Source: Erythrophleum ivorense (lineage: Eukaryota > Streptophyta > Magnoliopsida > Fabales > Fabaceae). Taken from it: 64,000 nt of DNA. Location of the stretch: the NCBI GenBank assembly GCA_026724425.1, contig JAIUCV010000574.1, positions 434,001-498,000 on the forward strand. Direction: 5' to 3'. Both the position numbers and the translations under genes were made by a program. This document shows, piece after piece, positions 11,001-23,496 of the stretch (position 1 is the stretch's first letter; each line of letters starts with the position of its first letter). The notes beneath the pieces are model-generated. The model was given only the letters and a program-made list of their open reading frames with translations, was not told the DNA's origin and did no database searches.

Positions 11001-12812
11001 TATTTTTACTTTATTTTATTTTTCTCATACTTGAAATGTATTGAAACATGATGTTTAACTGGTTGGACACAAACACACAATACAAATATTTGGACGTCCA
11101 TATTACTATTTTATTACTTTTGTTATTTTTAGTTTTATTTTGTTTTATTTTTATCGCCTGGGATTTCTTATCCCCTCAGACACATATGAACAATTGAAGG
11201 GTATGTGTGGCAATAAGCCTCCTTAATCCTTATTGAGTTTCATGATTATATTTTAATAAATTTTGAATTTCGATAACCTACAACAAAAAAGGTTTGATTA
11301 CAAATAAAATGATATAACAAAATTGAGCATTAAAAAAAAAGGGAAATTTCTCAAAGAAGAATAAAAAAACAACAACAAAATGATATTAAAAAATAAAAGG
11401 ATTTTCTTTTCAAATAAAAAGAGAGAGGTTTTAGAATAAAGAAACAAGAAATTTAAAAAAAAAGGCAAAAGATATCAAAAGGTTTTTTCCTTCCAGCTCA
11501 AAATCTTATTTCAAATGTCAAAGCTCTACAAAATAAAAAGAACAAGAAGAAAGTAAATTTCAAAGGTCAAAGAAAAGAATAAGAAAAAGAGAAATCAGAT
11601 GTTAAAAACAATTTCTCTTTCTTTAAAAAAAAGAAAGTTTATTAAAAATTAATTTGAATTTAAAAGGTTTATCCTTTTTTTTTTAAAAAAAAGTTCCTCT
11701 CAAAATCAAAAGTAATATATCAAAACAAAAAAATCAAAACAATAAAACGAAATAAAACAAAACACAAAATAAAAATTAACCAAGGAAAAAGTGAAGAAAC
11801 AAAGGTAAACACAAAAAAATAAAAATAAAAACACAAACTAAAAAAATAACAAAAACCTAAAAAACAAAAAAAAAACCAAAACAAAAACAAAAAACAAAAA
11901 TTAAAAAGAATGAAAGATTAACAAAAGGCGTAGAGAAAAAATGATAAAAAAGGAGAGGAAAAAAACTAAAAATACTAGAAAAGAAAAATTACATTTACCT
12001 TTTGTAAATTAAAACACATCAACCCATTTTTAAATTTGTTTTATTTGCTAAAGGAGATAATAATTTTTATTTTCGTTGTCTTTTTACAAAAAAAAATGTG
12101 AAAACTGAATTATATAAAATTTTAAAAATAAAAATTAAAAAATTAAAAAAAAGGAACAAAAATAAACAAGAATAAAAAAATAAAAAAATTTTAAAGACAA
12201 AAAAAAACAAACAAAATAAAGCTAAACAAAAACAAAAAAACAAAAACAAAACAAAATATCAACCAAATTCAACCTCTAATCGAACTACGTGGACATTGAT
12301 CCCTCCTAAAGGGTACGTAGGCTCTAGGCTCTTATCCTAAGTCAAGTCTGCCATTGTAAATAAATAATTTTCTTTTAGTTTTATTCCTTTAATTTCTCTT
12401 CATCTTATTTTACTTTTAATTGTAACCATTTTCTTCTTATTTTACTCTTTGAATTTCTTTTTATCCCAAATTTTCTTTTCTTTTAATTTATTTATTTCTT
12501 ATTTTGCATGTGGTTTATTAGAGAGATTTGAAATAGAACCAAGGTCATATTAATTCTGCACAACTAATTTAGGGTAACTATTCTTATGAATGGGTGTAGT
12601 GAGGTGCCTAACACCTTCCCCACTCACAATCGACTCCCGAATCCGAATCTGGTTCGTAGACCATTTTTTGAATAAAAAAAAAGATTTTGCCAAAGTTTTA
12701 CTTTTTAAAAAATTAAAAATTTGATGGCAACTCCTGAACCTATTATTAATATTTCATTTTAATTTTGATATTTTGATAAAGGCGTCATGCGATCGCATTT
12801 TCAGGTGTGACA

Positions 12813-13414
12813 ATGCGTATAAGTGCTGCTGCAAGCAAAATTGTATGTCCCCAAGCAGAAACAGGGAGATTCGTTCTCATTGGTAAAGACTTAGTAATTA
12901 ATTGAAGTCATTTAATAAATGATTCAGCTAAACTATTTTGTGTATGAACATAAGCTTTAGGATGTTCAATGTTTATTCCAATTGACATGCAATAGTCATT
13001 AAAAGCTTGTGAAGAAAAGTCTCTAACATTATCAAGTCGAATAGACTTAGCGGTATAATTTGAAAATTGTGCTTTTAATTGAATAATTTAAACAAACAAT
13101 CTTGCAAATGCTAGGTTACGAGTTGATAACAAGAATACATAAAACTATTTACTGGATACATTTATTAATACCATAAAATGTCTAAATGGTCCAGATGGTG
13201 GATAAATAGGCCCACAAATGTTACCATGTATACGTTCTAGAAAAGCTAGAGATTCAGTTCCAACTTTAGTTAGTGATGGCTTAATAATTAATTTACCTTG
13301 AGAATAAGCAGCGCATGAGAATTCTTTAGATTGAAAAATCTTCAGGTTTTTCAATGGGTGCCTATGTGAATTCTCAATAATTTTTTGCATTATTATTGTT
13401 TCGGGATGTCCCAA
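12813..13414 (-). pseudogene. Ty1/copia integrase (GAG-pre-integrase and start of the core), broken
   Basis: Read on the minus strand, 13414-13145 gives a pre-integrase/integrase start with LERIHGNICGPIYPPSGPF, and the frame continues to 12813 with IRLDNVRDFSSQAFNDYC (DDE-type core) and AWGHTILLAAALIR. These are typical plant copia integrase sequences. Two in-frame stops occur, at about 13142 and near 13088. The Ogre-like element interrupts the frame right after ALIR at 12813, so the rest of integrase, RT and RNase H should lie left of the window. Integrase would join element cDNA to chromosomal DNA; this copy cannot be functional. Confidence 0.9.
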
Positions 13415-13456
13415 TCATTCATGCTAAATAGTAAATATTTTTGAATCTATAAACTT

Positions 13457-13867
13457 CTAGTTTATAGTAGTATGTATTTCAATTGTATTAATTTTTGTAT
13501 AGTACAAATCGGAAGAGAAAACTAGTAAATTTTTTAGTATCTTTTTCTTACTAGAAACAATGCTCATGATATAGAGGTATTTATTATTTTCTTCACACAC
13601 AATTTCTATATGATATTCATTACAGCGAATATCTTTAAAACTCAACAAATTTCTTTGAGACTTAGAAGAAAATAGAACATTATTTATCATAAATCTTGTT
13701 CCTTCAGGTAATATGATAATAGCTATTCCAGATCCTTCAATTAACCTTGTATTGCCAGAAATTATAGTAATGTAAGCTTTACCCATGTTTATTTGAAAAA
13801 AATATTTTTTATCTTTTAAGATCGTATGGGTGCTTACATTATCTGCGAGACATATATCTTCATTCAT
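13457..13867 (-). pseudogene. Ty1/copia protease-region segment
   Basis: A 136-codon open stretch begins MNEDICLADNVSTHTILKD and later carries SSKSQRNLLSFKDIRCN, the hallmark order of the copia aspartic protease region and its C-terminal linker. In the usual active site the Asp is followed by Ser/Thr-Gly/Ala. Here it is DNV, so the active site is probably lost or very unusual. It lies between the gag zinc knuckle (upstream on the minus strand) and integrase, as expected for a copia polyprotein. Stops separate the three segments, so no continuous polyprotein remains. Confidence 0.85.
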
Positions 13868-13998
13868 TTTTCTAAAATTAAAAAAAACAAAAGTATAAGA
13901 AATATTATAAAACTCATACTTGAAATTTCATATAAATTTATAATTATAAAAAAAAATAATTACAAACACATAAACCTATTTTAAGTATCAATATTTTC

Positions 13999-14990
13999 TT
14001 ATAGGTTGATAAAGAAATCTAATACATCTAAATGTGTAGTATTTATAGGATCATTGGCAAAATCATTATATAGATTAGTAAAATTGGTCTCAACACCTTT
14101 CTCATTTTCCTTCATTGATGCTTGATAGAGATCAACAAGGTGTTTTGCTATACGACAGGTACATGACCAATGTCCATTCATACCACAACAATAGCATAAA
14201 TTTTTTGAATTCTTCACATGTTTCTTTTGTCCACTTGTTCTTCCTTGTTTTTCTTCCCTCTTATTCCATTTCTGGTGGTAAGCAATATTCTTATGATAAA
14301 GAGCATTATTTCTTCCTCGGCCACATCCATGGCCTTGACCACGACCACATCCACGTCCTCGTCCTCATCCATTATTATTGATCATTGTCACATTCACTTC
14401 AGGGAATGGAGTAGAACCAGTTGAACGGGTTTCATGATTTTTCATTAATAACTCGTTATTTTGTTCAGCCACAAGAAGACATGAAATTAACTGTGAGTAT
14501 TTTTCAAACCCTTTTTCTTTATATTGCTGCTGCAGGAGCATATTAGAGGCATGACAAGTAGAGAAAGTTTTCTCTAATATATCATTTTCAGTAATTACTT
14601 CTCAGCATAATTTTAACTGAGAGCTAATACGAAACATTGCGAAGTTATACTCACTAACTGATTTAAAATCTTGCAATCGTAGATGCATCCAGTCATAATG
14701 AGCTTTTGGAAGAATAACAATTTTTTTTGTGGTCATACCTCTCTTTTAAACTATTCCAGAGCACAAGTGGATCTTTCACCGTAAGATATTTAGATTTCAA
14801 CCCTTCATCGAGGTGATAATGAAAGAAAATCATCGCTTTAACACTATTTCGCATTGATTCATTGTTTTTCTTTAATGGTATTTCCAAAACCCATTGCATC
14901 AAGATGAATTTTAGCATCTAAAATCCAAAACAAGTAATTCTTTTTCGAAAGATCAAGAGCCACAAATTCAAGTTTCGTAAGATTTGACAT
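13999..14990 (-). pseudogene. Ty1/copia gag with CCHC zinc knuckle, frameshifted
   Basis: The probable gag start is near 14990 on the minus strand (MSNLTKLEFVALDLSKKNY), a common N-terminus of plant copia gag (UBN2-type). The 14917-14693 frame continues with a gag core containing LWNSLKERYDHKK. After a frame break at an oligo-T/A run near 14720 the sequence degrades, and the 14217-13999 frame carries CYCCGMNGHWSCTC, a CX2CX4HX4C zinc knuckle that binds element RNA in the capsid. The broken frame means no full gag can be made. It lies between the 5' LTR/primer site and the protease segment. Confidence 0.85.
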
Positions 14991-15070
14991 GATAATTCAA
15001 ATAGAATAAAACTAAAAAAATTAACGAGTAAGATGGAAAGATCTTACCTTTCTTGCTCAAATGGTCAAAG

Positions 15071-15089
15071 TAAATTCGTGCTGATAACG
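15071..15089 (-). promoter_or_regulatory. Probable primer-binding region of the copia element
   Basis: On the minus strand, directly after the LTR end (…CATATCA), the sequence reads CGTTATCAGCACGAATTTA. The short RTTATCAGCACGA motif is common next to plant copia LTRs; I recall it from family knowledge and cannot confirm the matching tRNA here. Confidence 0.45.
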
Positions 15090-15422
15090 TGATATGAAAC
15101 AACTCAAGAAACAAAGAAGAAAATAGAAGATTTATAGAAAATATAGAATATGGGAAATGCTTCTCAAATTTTCTATTCCTCATTCTCAATGCAAATAGGA
15201 TGCATATTTATAGGTATAAATTTGTAACTCCAAAAAGTCACATACTAAATATGAAATAATATACCATAAAGTAAGATATAAAGGTGGGAAATCAATATCC
15301 CAAGATTTACACATTCTTGAAGGAATATGAGAAGAAGAGTTATAATTCTTGAAATCTAATGGTTACAATTCTTGAAGACGATGATCATCCACATAAATAA
15401 TATTATTATAATATACCTTTCA
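15090..15422 (-). mobile_element. 5' LTR (about 333 bp) of the copia element
   Basis: On the minus strand it starts TGAAAGGTATATTATAATAA at 15422 and ends TTTCATATCA at 15090, giving the TG…CA ends of an LTR, and lies immediately upstream of the primer region and gag. The 3' LTR is not in the window because the Ogre-like element split the copia element. The flanking bases at 15423-15427 (ATGAA) would be one target-site duplicate. The 73-codon minus frame at 14968-15189 is LTR/leader sequence, not a gene. Confidence 0.75.
15205..15212 (-). promoter_or_regulatory. TATA box in the copia LTR
   Basis: TATAAATA on the minus strand, in the context CCTATAAATATGCATCC, lies centrally in the 333-bp LTR, where the U3/R border is expected. 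Transcription would start about 30 bp downstream, near 15175-15180, and run through gag. Confidence 0.6.
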
Positions 15423-15427
15423 ATGAA

Positions 15428-16478
15428 TTTGGGGATTTAGAAACTAAAGAGACATCCACCATAATGACTGGAGTCATAAAAAATTTATAGCTTTTTTCTA
15501 GGTAAATTATTCTTTTCTCAAGAAATGTCTAAATTACAAAATCTTATTTTTTGTTTTGAAAATACACATTTCCTTTCATTAAGACTAAAAGATTATTGGG
15601 TTACAAATATGAGAGAAAATTTTCATTAGATAAAATTGGACTTTTAAAAAAATAAACATATAAAAAAACCTATAAATATAATACCTTAAAGTTTTTGGTT
15701 GAAATATATTATTAAACTCACTTATATAGATTTCTCTTCAAAATCCAATAATAAAGATCCTTGCGATTGACAACAGTGGCCTATTGTGGACTACCTTAAT
15801 GATACTTGAAAAAAAAAAGAGGAAATATATTTGTGTTGATTATTTTAGTCATATTTTGGTTTTAAAGAGATAAGTATATATTTTTAAAAATAGGAGACAG
15901 AACTGCATATTTAGGTACCTTTCAGAAAATAATAATAATAATAATAATTTATTCTTTTCTTTCTAATTTGTTGCCCTGGAATGTTTTGACTTTGGAACAA
16001 GCTTTCTATTTTGGGAGAAGAGCCTACATATTGATTGCAATACTGCAGCTTTTATTTATCTTCTATTTTTATCAAAAAATATTCATATAAATTTGTTTAT
16101 CGCAATTTTTTCTCTAGGACGGGAATCTTCGGCTTTTTGACTCATGTATTTTAATAAAAAAATTATTATTTAAAGGTTTAGCATAAAAATTATTTTCTCA
16201 TATATTTATTTATTTGTTTAAATTCTAAAAAAAATCAATCTGCATTTTCTAAAAAAAAGTTGCTAAAAACACAGACTGTATTAATCCGTGTTGATCAATT
16301 ATTATCTTAATAGAATAAATATGATTATTTATTTTAAAATTTTATAAATATTATTTTAATATATATTAATTGATTTAAATATAATAAATATTTTTTAATT
16401 ATATTTATATTATATATAACATATTATTATATATTATAATAGTATATATATTAATATATAAATATTATATATTAAAAA

Positions 16479-16480
<2 letters not shown>
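15428..16480. other. Gene-free AT-rich DNA
   Basis: No coding motif, promoter pair or repeat boundary could be supported on either strand. Composition becomes very AT-rich from about 16320, leading into the TA microsatellite. Confidence 0.6.
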
Positions 16481-16483
<3 letters not shown>

Positions 16484-16527
<44 letters not shown>

Positions 16528-16528
16528 A
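16484..16528. repeat. (TA)n-(TG)n compound microsatellite
   Basis: About 16 TA dinucleotides run directly into GTGTGTGTGT, then GTGCGCGTG. The preceding 150 bp are almost pure A and T. Confidence 0.95.
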
Positions 16529-16824
16529 TATGTGCGCGTGCCCTTTGCCAAGGGAAATGTATATATACATATTACCAGGGATGAAGGTATGAAAAAGGAA
16601 TTTGTATGAAGGGTAATTTAAAAAAATAAAAAATAAATTACATTAGCTAGCCATTTTCTTCTCATAATCTCTCCATATTCAAAGAGAAAAATTTCAAGTG
16701 AGGCTCACGGTGCTTTTCTTTTCAACTTTTCTCCTTTTTTTTTTTAATTTTATTTTCTTCTTAAGCCAAATGGGGGAAACTCCATTTTTTTCTCCCCTTT
16801 CTCTTCTTTCCGCTTTTCTCTCCA

Positions 16825-17835
16825 TCCAAACATAATGTTAATAAAATATAAAGAGAGAAAGAATTCTTAGGGAGAAGGTGGGGGCATTGGTATGGGAATG
16901 AAGGAAGGGAACTTGGGTTTTTTGTGTGTAATGTGTGGGTGTGGGTGACAATAAAATATATTTTATATAATATAAATTATATTTTTATATTATCTAAAAT
17001 AATAGATTATATTATATTTATAAATATATTACATATTATTCAATTTTTAACATAAAATATTAAAATATAACCAATATTATTTAATTTATAAATTTAATTT
17101 TCTTATAAAATTATAATTAAATTTAATACAAAAATTAATTATAACTTTACCAAATGTTGGGGAGCCCCCACCACTCTTGCCTCCACCCCCTCGGGGGTAG
17201 GTGTCATCCTCTTGGATATGGTAAGAAGACTACTAAGCTATCACTTGTTGCTCCTGAAGAAAAAACAAGGATATAAAGATTATAATAGCAAGTGATAAAA
17301 ACTTTACTTTGCGAGCAAGTTCTTTAATAATAATATTTGATAAAGTTATAATTAATTTTCTTGTTAAATTTAATTATAACTTTATCAAAAAAATTAAATT
17401 TATAAATTTAATAATATTAATTATATTTTAAATTAAAAAATAAATAATATAGTATACTTTTATATATAATAAATATAATATATTTATTTTAGATAATATA
17501 AAAATATATTTTATATTATATAAAATATATTTTATTCTGACATACATGCACACACTACACACAAAAAAAACTGTGATAGAATTACATTTAAGAGCCAAAA
17601 GTTGTTAATATTTATATTGAAGGACTTGTTACCACCGGGTATCACTTGTTTTACTTAAAATTAGTGATAATTCTACCTAAAACAATAATAATAAATTCTT
17701 TAGGATAAATATTACAACCTTCAAGTCCCTCGATATAATTTTCCCAAAAATTGAACTTCCCATCCCTCATCCCTAGGCCAATGGCCCCACCTTCTCCCTC
17801 AAAATTCTCTCTCCTTATATTACTAAACACTTATT
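16825..17835. mobile_element. Long terminal-inverted-repeat (foldback) element
   Basis: Two blocks pair in inverted orientation. The outer block is 16840-16915 with 17745-17825 (left GGGAGAAGGTGGGGGCATTGG, matching the reverse complement at about 17775-17800). The inner block is 16915-17155 with 17330-17573 (AATAAAATATATTTTATATA on both arms, and a GTGTGT-rich start against ACACAC-rich end). The arms surround a core of about 170 bp containing a short GC-rich patch (GGGGAGCCCCC… at about 17160-17205) and a smaller inverted pair, TATCACTTGTTGCT / AGCAAGTGATA. No transposase is present. It is therefore a non-autonomous DNA transposon; the superfamily is not assigned because the exact ends and target duplication could not be fixed. 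Confidence 0.7.
17590..17745. mobile_element. Small hairpin element nested in the right arm
   Basis: This segment has no partner in the left arm, so it interrupts the right arm. It folds on itself: ATATTTATATTGAAGGACTTG at its left pairs with CAAGTCCCTCGATATAATTT at its right, and TATCACTTG…AGTGATA lies inside. It is probably a MITE inserted into the larger foldback element. Confidence 0.5.
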
Positions 17836-20800
17836 AATATAGTGCGTGTTCTTAGCAGCTTTTTTTAAGATACAGTTCACATTTCCTTAAAAATTCTTTT
17901 AAAAAATGAATAGGTATATAAGGAAATGGTTTTTACAGTTGGGTGTTTAAATAATAAATTTTTTTATTGAAGTACGTGAGTCAAAAAGGTGGGAATCTTC
18001 CCTTCCTCTTCTTATTTTTTTACCATTTTTGTTTTCTCCTAATATCAAGTATGTGAAGGTGATAACATTGTCAAAGTGGGTTAATTTATGTAACCTATCT
18101 AATAGGATGGCTTGGATTGCAAGAATTCAACCCATTTTAAAAAGGAGTGCAATCAAGACAATTTCTTTTGTCTGTAGACCATATGGGTCTAAGGCAAATA
18201 GGATAGGGCTAGTTTACTTCCTTTTCTTTTTCCAAGCCTAAAAGATATAAAAAGGGTAATCTCTTTTCCTTATAGGATAGTTCAATGCCTCTTAATTGAC
18301 AAATAGAGCTCTATCTCCCTCCCTCCCCCCTCTCTCTCTCTCTCTACTCTCATTTCTCACACATATAGCAAGGTTCAATCTCCTTATTATGCGGGGCTAC
18401 ATCTCCCAAATAGAAAGTAATCCCATTTTTTTTCTTATTTATACATTTCCTTATTGTGTAGCAAGCATGCTATGTAGCAAGGAATTTCATTTACATATAT
18501 CGCTATATTCGTTCTTGTCTTGCTATCCATCTATTTTGAAGTTCGAAGATTGAAACTAAAACCCTTGTTGTCTTGTTGTCTACTCATCCTGCACCACCAT
18601 CCATTGGCCATTGTCACTCATTTAGCCACTATCTAGCCATTGGTCAAATCTTTCTTTGGGTGCGGGTGAGTTAAGTGTCAAGCATTTTAATTTTTAACCT
18701 TTATGGCTTATATATTTTGGGGATCTTTTGTTCTTTTGTTGTTTTTTATACTCTTACTCTTCCATGAGCTACCTAATCAATATATTATATAAAAATTTGT
18801 GCGACCCATAGCTTATGAATAGTGCGACTTCTATAGGTTGCGTGCCATGACATGGTTGATGTCTATATATGAATAGTGTGCGTCAATACAATTACTGTTT
18901 ACACATTTTTTTATCTTTTTATCTTTTTTTGAATTTTTTGTGAGGCCCACAGATTTTTTTAGATTCCTTCTGCATCTTCCAAGGGAAGGAACTAGTTTAT
19001 AATAAATGGATTGTTCTAATTTTATTTGATTTTATGAATTGGAGTATGTTACCCAAATGAGCATGAAATTGTGAAGAAAGATTTTGTTGTCTCTTGTCCT
19101 CTAGAATGAAAAATTGCACCCTTTTACTTCCTAATTAGGAAGTTGTCCTTTTGAATGCAAAATTGTATTTATAATTTTTAAAAGAAAAAGTTGAATCCTT
19201 ACTTAGAAGGGCTATTTTCCTTTATTGGTAAGATGCAAAAGAACTTTTCTTTTTTTCAAAAAAGTTGGCCTATGAACTTCGACTTAGATTTTAGGACCCT
19301 CTAGAATACTAAAGAGCCAACTTATTTTGACTATGCTAGCAGTTGGTCCCAGATTTTATATATTTATTGTTTAATCCCCACTAATCACTTTGTTTATTAG
19401 TTTTGGAGTTTTTCTGCCTCATCAATTATTTTTTATTTAGAAAAAAATTAATATATAGTTTCTTATATTTTTATTAGAAAGTTATTTAATTAACATATAA
19501 TAAATATATGGTTCTCCAACATAATACTATGGAGTGTATAGTTTTTATAGACAATTATATAATTTTTTAATTAATCTATATATTTGTTATGATATTATTA
19601 AAAAATAATACATTTGTTATATTTTAATTGAAAAATCTAATAAAAAAATAAAAAAAAAACAACATTTAAGTCTAGTTTTTTTTTTGGATCCCCAGACACT
19701 AATAATTATTTTTGTATATATGAATGAAGTTTTTTAAATTTATGTGATGTTGTAAATAATATATGAATGATTTTTGGTAGAAGAAGCCTTTCTTCTAGAT
19801 AAAATGGCTGTCTGTCTATTTTATTTTTTTTCAATAATATTTTGTTGTATTTGTTTAAATTTAATATCTATAATAATTTTGTGTTTCAATTTATCCATAA
19901 TTAGCAACACAAATTTGTATGTTTCATTGTTTTAAGCATCAGCTTTTAAGGATTTTGATTAAGAAAAAAATTAAATACTAAACATAAATTTTTTTTGTAA
20001 CAAATATTATTTACCATTAAATAAAAAATTATAAAAGTGAAAAATATGAATTAGTTAATTAGAGGAGTATTTATTCTATGTTTATACCACTTAATTATAT
20101 ATTTCTTTTCATTAAAAAAAGTATACTTTTTTTTTTATTGGGTACACATAAATTGAAAGTAAATATTTTTAAAGTAAAAATATTAATATACCACTATGGC
20201 TTGACGAAATGCAGTGGAGCACCTAAAGTCCAGACTTATGAAAAATGTTTGAACTTTCGAGAAGTTATAGATATTATAATTAAAAAAATGAATTATTATA
20301 AACACTATGGTACATCTAGGCTTAATTTATTCGGTAAGAAAAAATAATATCTTATCTTAGCTATTCTGGTCTGATTCCCTAAAAGATACTTTGAGGGTAA
20401 AATTTTAAATACTAGTGCAATCTTTTTAAGAAGATAGGCAAGTGTATTTTTAAGATCACTCAGAAAATAATAACTCAGAAAGTTTGATGCCTTGAGCATA
20501 ATAAAAAAAATTGTCCTTCTTTATTAAAATCCCATTTGATGCTGAGAGTAATTGAAAAAGATGGGAAACCCAAAGAAACATTTACCGACCTGATTTCTAT
20601 AATTTTGCACATGACCTTATTCAGGATTTAGATTTGGAGAAAAAACTAAAAAAGACTTACCATAAACTTACGTACTAACTATTAATTATTTACCATTAAC
20701 TATGAAGAAAAAAAGAAATTCATGAACTTGAAAATTAAGAGTGCCTGAGGAGTAAATATGTATGCTGTAATAAAAAATATTTAACAAAGTTTCTTTGATG

Positions 20801-22238
20801 GGGTACATGTGAAAAAATAAAAATATTAATTAGCCTTTTCAAGAAGGGCTATAAATTAGCCAGATGAAATGCAATGAAGCACTGAAGTAGCTAGACTAAC
20901 ACTCCGTTTCCTTGACGTGAATGCATTATATTTACATAATTAATATAATATTTATTATATTCTTATAATTATTATTCTATTTATTAAATCACAATTTTTA
21001 CTATCAAATCATATTTTTAAAAGTAAAAATAAAAAATTATTTTCTATCTCACCTAGTTCTACTTATTTAATTTTTACATTTCCTTCTGTTTTATATTGTC
21101 CAACAAAACAACCTAAAGAGACGATTACTGATAAAAAAAATGAGTTTTTGAGAACTTTTAGATTTTTTTTTGTTTTTTTTTCTTTATACATATTGGAGAC
21201 GAATTTTGGTCAGTCAACGAAATTTCAAGTATAATTAGAGATTCATTTTTCTCATATTAACTGGTATCTCGTTGATTTGGTTAAAATTCTTTCGTTTTCA
21301 CGTAGAATTTCTTATGGATGAGGCCAAGAGCCTCAATTTGTAGAGCTTTTGTGTCTTCATAAAATTCGAGATGAATTTGATCGGTTCATGAATTATCAGA
21401 TATAGATCTCTTAAACTATTTTGATAATTCATCGATCAAAACTTTGATATTTCAAAAGAAGATATGAAAAAGAAAATTGTGATTGATTTGAAGAGTTTTG
21501 GACGGTTAATGAATTAGTAAAAAGCTGAGAGTTTCTTTGAATCTCGCTTACTCAGAGGATTGTTTCTCCAAAATCTTGTCTTGTGCCTCCGTTTCATTAC
21601 AAAATTGTTTTCTTTTATTTTTTCCCCTAATATTGTGTAGTCTTATCTTATTCTCTCATCTCATGTGAGTTTTGGGTCTATATATGGCAGGTGAAAGGAT
21701 GCTTTTCTAATGCTACAACATCTATGGTGATCATATGGATTGAAAAATGCAAAGGCTTCCATCGTTTAATAATAGATTAGTTCATGATGATTTGTCAAAA
21801 TCAAGAGCCAAGAAGAGCAATGATAAAGACTAGTTTGAAAACCAATTTTGTAAGATTTCAATTTTACTATTAAATGTAAGATTTTATGGTGCGTTGTAAG
21901 TGCTATTGAACTGTTTTAATAATTTTTTTGGTTAAAAAATTGTCGGAGTTCACTCAATGAAAGTAATACTTCAATGCAATATCACACCCCATGATATTAC
22001 TTTTTGTTGCCTCAACCAATTCGAAAAATATAGGCCAGTTTTATTTTTTTGTATAAATTTTGCATCTAATTTGGCTATATTTCTTTGCTTTGCATTTATT
22101 TGAAAAACTTGTCAAAATGAGTGAAACACTTGTTCGACCAAAACAGGATAGTTTAAGTTAGTACGAAAAGAAAAAAAAAGTGTTGAGTTGGGCTAGCCAT
22201 AATAGCCAGTTTGGCTTAACTTAGCTTGGTAAGTATAT
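17836..22238. other. Gene-free AT-rich DNA
   Basis: No gene is recognisable on either strand. A CT-rich microsatellite lies at about 18307-18350. A segment at about 20895-21115 (internal ATATAATATTTATTATATTC) resembles the interior of the MITE-like unit at 49024-49327, but its ends are not clear. Short open frames here (for example 18029-18241, 18296-18553, 20078-20347) have no domain and no supporting gene context. Confidence 0.5.
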
Positions 22239-22260
22239 GATATATATATATATATATATA
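22239..22260. repeat. (TA)n microsatellite
   Basis: About 11 uninterrupted AT dinucleotides. Confidence 0.95.
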
Positions 22261-23496
22261 AAAGATAGGGACCAAAATGAAAAATAAAAGTTTTTAAGAG
22301 TCACTATAAATAGCCAAGGGTTCAAGCTCTTTGTCAAGTTCCTCTTAAATATGATTATTACATTTAAACAAAAGAAGATAAGATAGAAAATATGCATTTT
22401 TTTAATTTGAAAGCAAAAATCTCAAAATTAAGATAATAAATATGCTTTTTTGGAAAAAGAAAAGCATATAAAGTGCCTTTAGCGTTTTCATTTTGTCTAT
22501 CTCAAAAAATTGCATAAAATAACAAAAATGCCCTGATTAGACTACTAGGCTCCAACTTGCAACGTTTTAAAGTTTCACTTTTTATGTCTATGTGTTCTTT
22601 CTATTTTCTTTTTTGGGCTCATGTTTTTATATTTTTATTACATAGTCTCATAAATATATATCAAAACGAGTAGTCATATATCCAAAATAATCAAATGGTT
22701 ACAAATATATGAGCTTTCGAAATTTCAAAGTCCTAAAAATGTTGAATGGCCTTGTCAAACTTGGTATGCCCAACTTGATATGTGACCAAGCCATTCATGG
22801 GTAGGGGTGGGCCACAGGCAAGAAAATCATAGCCTAACTTATACTAGATCAAGTATCAAACTGAGCAAAAACCTGACCTAGCCTAACCTATGTGCACCTA
22901 CTTATAGGTTTTAAAACACAACTTGAAGATCAAGTGAGAGATACTTTTACGACAAATAATAATATGATAGTACTAGCCCATCTCAAGATTAGAGAGTATC
23001 ATCAAGGAGTAATAAGGATACCATACCTTCTATGGTACCAAGAAATTGAAAGTACTCTTTCATGATCCGTTTATGAATAGATTATATTTATATATAATAT
23101 GTTAGACTAAATGGATGATTAATAATCGTCCAAATCTTAAAATAGAACTTATTGAAGTTATTGGGCATGTTTATATAATCAATTTTAATTATTTTAATCA
23201 ATTTATCTCAAATACATTGTCACTATCTAACTATTTTTGCTTGTAAGTAACACATTTATATCTAGAGTTGTTAAAATGATCTATGCTCTTCGTGTCATTG
23301 TGTTCAACCTTAAAAGAATATAAAATTAAATTAGTGAAATGATTTTTATATTAGTAAAATGATGTATTGTTTAAAAATGAGTTTTTGATCCATCCTTTTT
23401 CAATCCCAGGGCTAACTAGGCTCACAAACTTTGCTAGACCATAGTTATTGAAGTCATACATCAATTTATCTTTGTAAATATTAGTACACTTTAGGG
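22261..23496. other. Gene-free AT-rich DNA
   Basis: Nothing supportable was seen. A GGGTAGGGGTGGGCC stretch at about 22800 resembles patches common in degenerate plant repeats but is not diagnostic. Confidence 0.5.

Larger units (their letters stand above)
8578..12812 (+). mobile_element. 3' LTR (about 4.2 kb) of the Ogre/Tat-like element
   Basis: It starts TGTGAATATCG after the second polypurine tract (or at 8405 if the first was used) and ends GTGTGACA at 12812. The last 610 bp match the 5' LTR remnant at the window start. It contains an A-rich 5' part (8600-9040), a triplicated motif, a TATA box, a purine-rich leader-like stretch (9660-10010), a more balanced, gene-like stretch (about 10000-11000), and a second A-rich part (11250-12260). 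Length and layout fit the very large LTRs known for Ogre-type elements. The 192-codon frame at 9047-9625 is low-complexity Lys/Arg-rich sequence without a recognisable domain and is not called as a gene. After the LTR the copia integrase resumes at ATGCG, the likely 5-bp target duplication; the left duplicate lies outside the window. Confidence 0.8.
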
